From Rotaria socialis (Eukaryota; Rotifera; Eurotatoria; Philodinida; Philodinidae): 64,000 bases of DNA. Under the pieces are notes generated by a model, which did no database searches, was not told the origin of the DNA, and saw only the letters and a list, made by a program, of their open reading frames with translations. The first letter of the stretch is position 1. Each line of letters begins with the position of its first letter. This document shows, one piece after another, positions 10,635 to 20,354 of the stretch. The stretch lies in NCBI GenBank assembly GCA_905331475.1, contig CAJNYU010002266.1, forward strand, positions 1 to 64,000, written 5' to 3'. The translations under genes and the position numbers were made by a program.

Positions 10635-11720
10635 GAGGAAAACGAGGCGGAGGGGTAGCCAGATGCAGAAAAAAGTGAGAAATTAGACTATACTGGTTTT
10701 TAAACTCATAATAAGACAGAAGATAATCTTTTCTCTAGATTAAAACAACGTTTAACATAATTTTATCTGTATTCTGTTGCGATTATTGATGCATCCTTAT
10801 TTTTGACTTTAAGAATGCACTATTGAAAATTAATTATCGGTATGTTTTTTTTCACCAGTTTGTCAAAAAGAATTCCTGATCTTGAATACTTTTTATGTCG
10901 ACATGATGAAATTCATCACGGAGGAAACTCTATTTTTACTTAGTGATACATTCTTAAGGATCGATTTCAATTGATCGATTAATTATCTCCATGATTCATT
11001 ATCTTAGATCAACTATAAATGAATAGCCTATAGTGGCTAACATATGTTCATGACGTCACTTTAATTATCTCGCAACAAATTTCTTTCATTTTCGTCATTT
11101 TGGAACCACATTTGTGAGTAAACGGAACTTCAGTTTAAAGATTCGGAAACAGATGTAAAAGGCTCGATGTCGATACTGCTATCTTACGTTTTAACGACAT
11201 TTCTATGATTTTCCGTTCTCGAGATCATTGCGGCACAAAATCACGAAAAAGATCTTACGTCGAGAAAGTAAAAGAAAAAAAACTCGCGACGAACTACAGA
11301 AATGCTTCTGCTTCTCATCGCATTAATTAATGATTTCATAGAAACAGTTTTCTTTTTTACTGTCAATAGTTTGCATAGGACTAAATGATTAATTCATAAT
11401 AGGCTACGCAGCCTAATCAAGAATAAAAAGTTACATCAGCCGTATTCTTGAAGTTTCCCCATTGCGTCTAGTCTAGATAAAATTCTCGTTTTTAATCGTT
11501 CACTTTTTTTTGCATCAGTTTATTATGTTCATTATCATAATGATATGTTCTTGAAAACTTCAGATCTATAAATGAATTTGAAAAGCTATCTTTGACGTTC
11601 CATTTATGATAGTCGTCACATGAATGCAAAATAGTCATTCTATCGTTATTAAAGTAAGAGATCCGTAAAACTTAAAGACAAGAATCAATAGAATAAGAAT
11701 TCTACATATTTATTTTGAAT
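10635..11720. other. intergenic, nothing recognised
   Basis: Spacer ahead of the second GPCR gene. I find no conserved frames and no clear repeat apart from simple AT-rich runs. Confidence 0.45.
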
Positions 11721-12734
11721 ATGAGTGATATTATTACTCAAGTACTTCGAACGAATATTTATATACAGCCTATTTATTTTTTTCTATCTCTCGTAACAAA
11801 TACTCTCAATATGCGTATTTTATGTTCGCGTGCTCTTCGTTCATCGCCATGCACACATTATTTCTTAGCTTATGCTGTATTCAGCATTATTTATAATGGT
11901 ATATTGTGTCCGACACAATTCCTACGTGGTTTTTCTATTAATTGGGCAAATAATTATATTGGCTGTAAAACACATGCGTATATTTTGTTTCTAATTCCAT
12001 TCCAAGCTAATCTAATGATTATTTTAGCTTCATTCGATCGCTATTGTTCAAGTCTAAAACTGAGTCGGCTGGGTTCAAAAATTAAAATTCGAAAGACAAG
12101 AATGCTTATTGTAATCAGTACTATAGGATCTGCACTCTATATGCTACCGATGCTTACTACCTATAATTGGAATGAAATCGATAAAAAATGTTTATTATAT
12201 CCAAATGCTCTAGTGCGTATTTATATTTTTAGTCAAATATTTTTGTATTATATTGTAACACCTATATTAATGACCCTATTTGGTCTGATGACGATCAATA
12301 AAATTCGTAAGCGATCGCCTGATATATTGGCTTTGAAAACGTTTATGCGAGGTCGACGCACCCAAAGACAATTAACTAAAATGTTGTTTCTTCAAATTAT
12401 TATTCATCTTATTCTCGTACTTCCATTTGGAATTACGTATACAATGAATTCATTTCGATCATCGACAAATACGCCAAGTATTATAGCTTTACGTCTCGCT
12501 TTTGTAACATGGCAACAGAGCGATTATTTTATTTCATTTTTTCTATATATTCTCTCTGGACATGTTTATCGTCGAGAACTCCTGCGAATATTTGGTTTTA
12601 ATGAAACTCGATACAAATCATCAAGAGTATTTGTAGGAAATCAGAAGACCATAAATCGAAAAGTGCAAGCTATTATTGTAATTGCACAAACTACAAAGGC
12701 AATCGTCGATGGTTTACCTGAAAAACATAAGTGA
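11721..12734 (+). CDS. divergent rhodopsin-like GPCR, copy 2
   Basis: An intronless 337-residue seven-helix protein. I chose the ATG at 11721 because it aligns with the start of the paralogue at 6362 (MSDIITQ against MTDLLTK); an in-frame TTG two codons upstream is not a plausible start. C82 and C157 can form the TM3-loop disulfide and FDRYCSS supplies DRY at 106-108. As in the paralogue, NPxxY is missing (SFFLYILSGHVYRREL). The C-terminal tail is about 30 residues longer. The two genes are dispersed duplicates in the same orientation, 4.4 kb apart and roughly half identical in protein sequence. Ligand unknown. Confidence 0.85.
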   Translation: MSDIITQVLRTNIYIQPIYFFLSLVTNTLNMRILCSRALRSSPCTHYFLAYAVFSIIYNGILCPTQFLRGFSINWANNYIGCKTHAYILFLIPFQANLMIILASFDRYCSSLKLSRLGSKIKIRKTRMLIVISTIGSALYMLPMLTTYNWNEIDKKCLLYPNALVRIYIFSQIFLYYIVTPILMTLFGLMTINKIRKRSPDILALKTFMRGRRTQRQLTKMLFLQIIIHLILVLPFGITYTMNSFRSSTNTPSIIALRLAFVTWQQSDYFISFFLYILSGHVYRRELLRIFGFNETRYKSSRVFVGNQKTINRKVQAIIVIAQTTKAIVDGLPEKHK

Positions 12735-13617
12735 AGGAAAATAATTTAAAACTTTGATAGCATCTATACTATTTGTCTGTTATATTTATGGTAGTTTTTT
12801 TTTGAAAACAAAAAGATTGTTCATTTATTAATTCAAAAATTCAATTTAATGAGAAAATTTTTTCATCCGTGCCTTAAACCTTTTTAATAGTTCACACGAA
12901 TAAAATCGTGCTCTGATCATGTGGATAATCGAAAACTACTCTAGCATAGTCGTTTAATCTACTGACTGTAAAAAATTGATTCGTATGTTTGTTCGAATAA
13001 GGAATGTCGTTACACATAATTAACATCAACAAGAACTATTAATCAAGCATAAAACTGTTAACTTTGTTCTGCATTACAATAAATTACTGCTCATTCTGTG
13101 CACCAGGTACTGTTGTCACTATGTATAGCTTATTTCTGTCAAGCTTTTATCTATCATCTAGTGGTTGCTATAAATTGGAATTAAAGTTTAAACAGACAAA
13201 AATTCACCATGATCAACTGTATTTATGTTCAAAACAAAAAATATTTAAATGAAGAGGATCTTCTTTTCAAGTATACTCACTCAATAATAAAATATTAATA
13301 TTATGATAAAACCAACATACGAAACCAATTAAAAAATAATTAATGTTGCTTATATTCGTGTTCGTAAATAAGGAGACACTCTTGGCTAGCTCAGATCTAT
13401 CATCTTATATTGATTGGAGCACATGTTCGTGTTCATTTCACTACGAGTCGAGGTTTTGAAGATAATTTTAATATGAAACATTTTTTCTTTACAAAGCCTT
13501 TTCTATTACGCAAACATATTTCGATATAGCATGTTTTAAATCTAGTTTTCTACATCATAACCATGATTGAACACTGTAAAAATCAATACACAATGTTACT
13601 TTTTGTTCCAATGGTAA
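12735..13617. other. intergenic, nothing recognised
   Basis: AT-rich DNA without a credible gene. The frame 13064-13252 is low-complexity and not called. Confidence 0.45.
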
Positions 13618-13644
13618 CCGGCAAGATGCTCCCCAGACGGTTTA

Positions 13645-13747
13645 GTGTGGGTGTGGGGTGTGGGGTGGGTGTGGGTGTGGGTGTGGGTGTAGTAACAAAT
13701 AGTCAAACCCGCACGCAACCGGACACCCGACACCCACACACCCACAT
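13645..13747. repeat. interstitial telomere-like TGTGGG repeats, both orientations
   Basis: At 13645-13690 the strand reads GTGTGGG units with slight length variation, including several exact TGTGGG copies in a row. At 13731-13747 the complementary CACCCACACACCCACA type appears. TGTGGG is, as I recall, the telomere unit described in bdelloid rotifers. Head-to-head G- and C-rich tracts 40 bp apart look like a fold-back or an end-to-end fusion scar, or telomere repeats captured by an element. Confidence 0.7.
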
Positions 13748-14181
13748 CCTTGTTCGGAAACTGTACGTCATAGGTTAAGAATATCTCCTATATAAAATTC
13801 TGTTTCTTTCTTTGAACTTCTCATGTTCGACTTATATACAAATCTCATGCATTGTTTTTTTTGCTTTTTTTCGTGCTTCTAATAATAAAAAAGAAAAAGT
13901 TTTCCATGTGAAACTTTGTATAATTACATCGTATTTCTTAGCTTCCTATTCACTGATAAATGAGGAAATGTCTATTTCAACCAAACATATTAATTCCAAC
14001 TTTGATGTATTTTGTCAAATTTCCGGTGCAATTGGACACTTGTCGAAATTCTAGTTGCCCAAGTTCCATCCGCGCCCCAGATAGATGCTCCCCAGAGACA
14101 CTTGCTCCCAGGGCACTTGTTCCTCAACAACATTGGCTCCCGGAACAGTGATTCCACAACAGTGTATGACTCATACAAAAA

Positions 14182-14206
14182 TGTGTGTGTGTGTGTGTGT
14201 GTGTGG
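14182..14206. repeat. (TG)n microsatellite
   Basis: About twelve uninterrupted TG units, followed by GGGTGAG. It lies inside the composite repeat. Confidence 0.9.
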
Positions 14207-14643
14207 GTGAGTAAAGAGGATAACTATTTGCCTATACTTGCACTGACACACTCACACCGATACAGCCATACCCTCAAATAAATAGATTTATATCTTACTC
14301 TCGTGCTGATTAACATTTTTGTTAAACACAAGGAGGGAGCAAGTGCCCGGGGTAGCAAATGTCCGAAGAGCATCTTGTCGGGATTCAATATGACTTTAAT
14401 ATTGCGGTGTAGTAATATGATACTGGTATGGCTGTTTTGTTGTAAACGATTATCCGCTTACAAATGTTGCTGTTAAGTCATGTTCTTGACGAATGACCAG
14501 TCGAACATCATCCACTCTCATCAAGAGAAAAAGACAATTCTTCTACAATAACTAAGAAGGATGTGTCTTGAGAATTAGATCAATAGCAGTTAATAAAAAG
14601 TAAATCACGATAGATGATATCACGTGTGTGTTCGTATAAAGAG

Positions 14644-14790
14644 TAGGGGTGTCCCATTTAAATTTAAAAAAATTTATTAAATCGAGAAATAAATTTTCAA
14701 AAATTAAATTTTAATTCTGAAAATTTAAAATTAAATTAACTTTTCACGAATTTTAATTTTAATTAAATAAACTGTAAATTGGCAGCCCTA
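14644..14790. mobile_element. 147-bp AT-rich MITE-like element
   Basis: Ends TAGGGGTGTCCCATTTA and, on the other strand, TAGGGCTGCCAATTTA form an imperfect terminal inverted repeat. The interior consists almost wholly of AAATTTAA/TTAAATT words. The TAGGG start is hAT-like, but no clear 8-bp duplication is seen (flanks ATAAAGAG and ATTCTAAA). No coding capacity. Confidence 0.45.
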
Positions 14791-15115
14791 ATTCTAAATC
14801 ATTACTAATATTTGCTATTGATTGTCAAAGACTGTCAATCATTGGTAAAGACTGCTTTGATTGCAATCAGCTTTCCCCCCTCGAGTTATATGTACTTCTC
14901 TCGATGTGTGAACAACTATTTTATTTTATCTGATTGTATTGTATTTCTCGTTGGCATATTTATCATCGTGTTTGTCGTATTCTATTGGCATAATGACTCA
15001 CACTCTGTAGTTATTTCATCTAGTAATTTCACAATAACTTTAAACATTCTGCGTTGTGACGAAATCATCTCACATATTTTCTTACGATTTTGAATAGTTT
15101 TTTTTATGAATAAGC

Positions 15116-18100
15116 ATGGCAAACAGTGAAGAACAAGCTGAAGAAATATTAGCATTAGAATCAATTTTTGATCACAAATTTCATTTATTCAATGAACATC
15201 AATATGAAATATTAATCGAATTTGATTTGCCTACAACATTTACAATTCGGTTCAATGATAAAATATCGTTGATTCAATATTTACCACCATTATCTCTTAT
15301 AATTAACTATCATGATGAATATCCAAGTGATGAACCACCATCGTTTATTCTTTCATGTTTTTATTTCTCAAAAATTGACTTAATAAAACTTTGTCAAAAA
15401 ATTGATGAATTTTCATTTATCCCAGGTGAAGTTTGTGTTTATGATTGGATTGTATTAATAAAACAAGAAATCACGAACGACTTTATTATTGGTACTGATT
15501 TTATAGAACAAGAAAATGATCCCAGAGCATTAAATGGATATATCGTTGAAAATGCTGAAAAGATTTTTCAGAATTTAATTGAGTATAATCAACGGCGTGA
15601 AGATGATTTATTTCGAAATCAACTTCAAACATGTTCTATTTGTACAGACATTATTCCAGGTATAGATTGTATTCGTCTTCATCGTTGTGGACATTTTTAT
15701 TGTCGTTCTTGTTTGAATAATTATATTCGAATAACATTCGAAAATGGAAAATTTGGAGAAAATCTTCATTGCCCAGAAAACCAATGCCGTCAAGCTTTAT
15801 TGCCAACAGAAGTAAAACAAGCTATTCAAAATGATGAATTATATGAAAGATATGAACGGCTAACATTACAACATGGACTTGAATCAATGGAGGATATTGT
15901 TTGGTGTCCAAGGTAAGAAAACAAAGCTGATCATTTATTTTGATTTTCGAATAGAAACATTTTTCTTGCTAAAATTTTGACAAGGAATCAGTTTGCTTAT
16001 TGTTGCGATGAATGGAATAAGTTCCAACTCAAATGTTTGTATGAAACGCGAGAGAATATTCCAGATCGAAAGAGTTTTTTTTTATTAAAGCAGTGACATA
16101 CTTTTAAGTATTCCTAACTTTGACCTTACTAACATCTTCCCGTGTGAAATAGGTTTTACCGGATGAAATATCTGAGAATTTCTGGATTAAATCTTCACAC
16201 TGCCATATATATCTCATTACGGTTGAACTTTCATGCAATGAATACTACGTGTTTTGTCTGAGCTACTCCTGCTGAACAGAAGGTAGAGTGTAGAATGAAT
16301 TTTGTAAGAGTGCACACTTGGACCGTATGAACACATATGCCTCGAGTGAGTTAGATATTAAAAGAAATTTGCACGTTTCTACAGATTTATGAGAACGAAA
16401 TTGACGATTCTGATTGAGTTTCGATAGTCTTATCAGAATTTAAACTTCATATTCAAGTTTTTGACTAAAAACAAGAGCTTTCTAGTTTCGAATTTAATTC
16501 TTTTATACATCGTGCGGAAAAATGGATACAACTATAAGGCGACACCAGACAATGGTAGGTAAATAAACAGTACTATTTTGACTTGCCAATAGATATAAAA
16601 ATCACTAAAGTGTGAATCGCTGGAAAAAATTAACTAGACAGTCATCATGTTTCATATGATATAATTATTCTTCCTTTTTATCTTTCGATGTTTGAATTTT
16701 TCATTCAGAAAAAACAAAATCCTATGCTTCGTTCTGAAATCGAACCCAAGACACAACATCTGGTTAACCGGACCAGTGCTCTTACCATTGAGCTACCGAA
16801 ACGCGATTAAACATACCATTCTTGTTTTTCTGAATAAAAGATTCAAACATCGAAAGGTAAAAAGGAAGAATAATTATATCACATGAAACATGTATAACTC
16901 CTTCTAACATCGACTAGACAGTCATCAATCGTTGCCTCATATTGTTGTAAGGATGCACGCTGTACGATATAAAATAAACGCCATAAATACCGAGAAATTG
17001 AAACTAGCAACATTGAAGAACATTTTTATTCAGATGTCAATCTCCTGTCGTTAGTGGTCCTGATAGTGATAATTTAGCTGTATGTGGTCTATGTCGTTAT
17101 ACATTTTGTAAAAAATGTAAAGAAATTTTCCATTCTCAGACAATGTGTTCTAAAGATTATTTGATTGAACAAATGAAATTACAGCGCGAAAAAGAACGTC
17201 AACGACTTAAAGAAGAAAGAGACGCTGCATTAGCACAGATCAACAAAACACAAACACCGAAAGAATCTTTGAAACAGCAGCAGATTGCTAAACAAAGATA
17301 TTGTCAAATAGTTATTAAATTATCTGAGCAAGATTCTCTATTACGAGAAATATTAACTGCCGAACGAATCAATTTGCAAGGTATTCAATATTGTTCTCAT
17401 TGTCATGTACCGATTGAAAAAAATGGTGGCTGTTCACATATGCATTGTACACGATGCAACAATGATTTCACATGGCAACTCACACAAGAACCAACTGCAT
17501 CAATTATTGCGCCATATTTAGAAAATGAAGGTCATATGGAAATTGAATCACTTAAAGAAGAATTTAACAAAGCAGCATCATTAGGTTGGTACAAAAAGTA
17601 TATTATTTGCAATAGACAGTTTCGAATTGCAGTGAAATGCCACTTAGAAACATCTTGCGTGCAACTTTGGAAGAAGAGAAACCTTGACTTCGAGTCGATC
17701 CTTCGCTCTCACAACTGTTTCTTCAAGAGACATCAGGATAGAACATAAATTTCTTTTGTTGATCTAATAGATTAAAGCTTCAATTATGCACACGCTATTT
17801 TAGATGAACGTCTACGGAACGTTCAATCTGCCAGTTTGATAGTAGCTTGACAAAGATATTTATATTTATATTTTTACACATTCACGACGGTTGTTTTCTT
17901 CTTTCAGTCGAAAACCTACAAATACCTTCTGATCAAACTGGCAACAATAACCAACAAATAACTGATGAAGATTTGAACATTTCAATTGATAATCAATCGG
18001 CGATCGGCTCGATTATACTCAACCGAGTGAAAGTGTGTCCTACAAAATCGTGTAAAAACGTTAATGTGAAGGTGACACATGATAATTGGATGATATGCAG

Positions 18101-18194
18101 TGCATGCATGAAACAATACTGTTTTCTATGTGGGAATACCGTAAATGGACAGAAACATTTCGCTAAAAAATGTATACGCAATACACCCATTTGA
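15116..18194 (+). CDS. RWD-RBR E3 ubiquitin ligase (RNF14/ARA54-like)
   Basis: Three exons: 15116-15912, 17034 to about 17584, and 17908-18194 (about 544 residues; the second donor is the weakest call, with 17530 as a phase-compatible alternative). Residues 1-125 are an RWD domain (EEQAEEILALESIF, EYPSDEPPSF). RING1 follows at about 172 (CSICTDI...LHRCGHFYCRSC), then IBR (IVWCPR joined to CQSPVV, CGLCRYTFCKKC), a charged helical linker, and RING2 (CSHCHVPIEKNGGCSHMHC, whose last Cys is the catalytic position). In family members RWD binds partners and RBR passes ubiquitin via that Cys. Oddly, RING2 reads CNNDFTWQL, lacking the usual final ligands, while exon 3 supplies another Cys-rich module (CPTKSC, CSACMKQYCFLC, KHFAKKC). 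Intron 1 (1121 bp) holds a tRNA-derived insertion. Confidence 0.82.
16633..16927 (-). mobile_element. tRNA-derived SINE-like insertion with 15-bp target duplication
   Basis: ACTAGACAGTCATCA occurs at 16633-16647 and again at 16913-16927, flanking the insert. Directly inside, a long imperfect inverted repeat (16646-16892, ends CATGTTTCAT and ATGAAACATG, about 70 bases per arm) brackets a tRNA-like core on the minus strand (16726-16802). A 15-bp direct repeat is the size left by LINE-type target-primed integration. The inverted-repeat frame around a tRNA core is unusual for a SINE. It sits in intron 1 of the RBR gene, on the opposite strand. Confidence 0.65.
16726..16802 (-). other. tRNA-like core (pseudo-tRNA) with A and B boxes
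   Basis: Minus-strand reading shows an A box (TAGCTCAATGG) and a B-box-like GGTTCGATTTC. The acceptor arms GTTTCGG and ACGAAGC pair at six of seven positions, the D stem is GCTC/GAGC and the anticodon stem CTGGT/ACCAG. The loop would place GGT (Thr) at the anticodon. The variable region is about five bases too long and the T stem has a mismatch, so I read it as a tRNA-derived pseudogene. An active tRNA is not excluded. Confidence 0.5.
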
Positions 18195-20354
18195 ATAAAG
18201 TTTACAATGTAAACTTTACATATTAAATGTGATATAACACGATGGCAAAGAAAAGAATCACACATTTTCAGATGAACCAGTGTTAAACAACAATGAAAAA
18301 ATATTCTCTCTCTGTTTGAAGTCTAACTCAGGAATAGCTTCATATTCTTCAGAATATATATTGATTTCATTAAAAATCCAATCGAATTTTAGGTGATTGT
18401 TCGAAGCTTTATATATTGGTTGTATTAATTATCATTTAAAAGAAAAATCCAACTAGAATTGTTCAATTTGTACTAAAAACTATTTCAAAAAAGTGTACGA
18501 AAAATACTCAAAGAATCGCCAGGCCTACAATGTTGGTTGCTACTGAAATTGTTATAAATTAATGGAATCAAAGAGTGGGGATGAATGTGCATTGATTTGT
18601 TGGTAGAATACAAATACGAGCTGGAGTCCCTCATGATGAGCATTTTCGTACCCAGTTGGATTTGGAACTGGGTCCTAGCACAAGCCTACTGAAAATCGCA
18701 ACCACATTATCAAGACTTTTCAATGCTTAACTGGAATGGATCTATTCCACGTTTGCACGGTATAATCAAAGTCGAAAACATCATACGATCGTAGTGATGA
18801 TTTTCTCTTGCCTATTTTAACTTACTTCAACTAGCGCATGATCGTTTGTACTTTGTTTTTATCCATTTTTGAAAAAGAATATTGAAATATTGTATTGTTA
18901 CACTATAATCTTTGTTAATCATTTTTCTCTCATATGAGTTCAGTTGATTATGTTATATTATCAATAAAAGAAAACAAAACGATCTGTAGTCGTTCATCGA
19001 AATTATATTTTAGAAGTACTTCAAAATAAGTCAATATGAATTCAGCTATTTTTTGAAAAATTTCCAAGTATTTGTTAAACACCTATATCAAAAACTCAAG
19101 TACGATATACCGTATCTCTCCCCGTACATTATAATGCATTCAAGACCACACTGTTTACACTAGCTCAGATCTCCTTGGCTTGTTCGTTGCCAGGATTTAG
19201 ATGAAACCAGATAATGGTATACCAATGTAAATGAATTTCATCGAATGCAGCAGTATAATGCTGTTGTATCCGTTTGTCGGAATGATTTTCATGAATACAT
19301 TTGACATCAGCAACTTTAAGAATCAAGAAGTCATTTTTTTTCTCATTATTACATTAGAATTTGAAACAACACTGTGAAAAACATCTTATTCGCGTGAGTT
19401 GTATACTTTGTTTTCAGTTAATTTGTTTTATTTGCTTTACATATAATAGCACTCCTATGTTATCTTTTTTATCAATTGCAATCGCCATAACACCAATAGA
19501 TGAAAGTAATTCAATTCACACCTTCTTGAAAACGAAGCCTTATTAAATCGGACATCTTTTGCGTTATTCACTTTCTACGTCTTTCCGAGATCGCGGATAC
19601 GTTGTTGCAAATCATGAGACATTAAATATTACAAAGATCTTTTGGTCAACTCGTACAATTAGAAAATAACATGTAGTATATTAAATAATTTCATAATTAA
19701 CTCACGCTCATATTAAATTAGTTACTTTATACTAAAGTATTTCTCTAATTTGTTTGATACTATTTTGTACTTTTTCCACTTGTCCATTGCTCTGTTTCTC
19801 TGCTTTTTTTTAGCAGGGTAAAAGAACAATGAAATTTCAGAGATTGATCTAGGTAAAAACAAAAAGGCTTCTGTTTTAAAACAACACGGCGACTTCTGTT
19901 GATTTTATTTTACTGAATGCGTGCATTCTGACTGCAAGTCTGATTATCAGCAAGTTGCTTTTTTTTCTTTCGTTATTGTATTTCTTTTAACACTGTCTTT
20001 GTAAATAAAAAGAGGGAGATTAATTAAAATTTCTTCTATTTCGCCGCGATTTTATTTCCATACACGTATAAAAAGCTCTGTTCGAAGATTCATTTCACAG
20101 CCGTGGCTGGAGGGTAAGTATGTCTCCTTTTGATTAACATATAAGAGAATATAACTCAGATTGGAACAGTGCCATTATACTCGAGTTCATCTTTACATTT
20201 AAAGTTAATTTGTCATTACGTGCGCCTGGATCTTCAAGTAGATATTTTCACCTCTACATTTGCACGGCAAATGATGAAGTTTCTGAGTAATTTCAAACAA
20301 TTTATGATATTCTTCAGATTTAATCTTCTTGAAAGTAACGGAAAAAGAAGATCA
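18195..20354. other. intergenic, nothing recognised
   Basis: 2.2 kb. A patch near 18600-18790 has more balanced composition, but I could not connect it to a protein or repeat. The right end holds the promoter of the membrane-protein gene. A TATAAAA-like word near 20067 and the AGGGTAAGT at about 20110 may mark a 5' untranslated exon, which is speculative. Confidence 0.4.

Larger units (their letters stand above)
13618..14382. repeat. composite repeat bounded by CGGCAAGATGCT inverted ends
   Basis: The left end CCGGCAAGATGCT and the right end AGCATCTTGTCGGG are inverted repeats 765 bp apart. A third, internal copy (14082-14122) is an imperfect inverted copy of 14333-14376, with GATGCTC, ACTTGCTCCC and GGGCACTTG blocks. 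The block also carries the TGTGGG array and a (TG)n run. It is locally GC-richer than its surroundings. No transposase is seen, so it is probably a non-autonomous or chimeric element. Confidence 0.5.

Noticed and set aside
11715..11720. TTG start two codons upstream of the second GPCR
   Set aside because: Animal nuclear genes start with ATG; 11721 aligns with the paralogue's start.
14182..14206. CRISPR-like or other prokaryotic array
   Set aside because: The window has spliceosomal introns and animal receptors; the repeats are microsatellites and minisatellites without unique spacers.
16726..16802. Functional tRNA-Thr(GGT)
   Set aside because: Variable region too long, C instead of T at position 33, T-stem mismatch, and inside a mobile element; called tRNA-like only.
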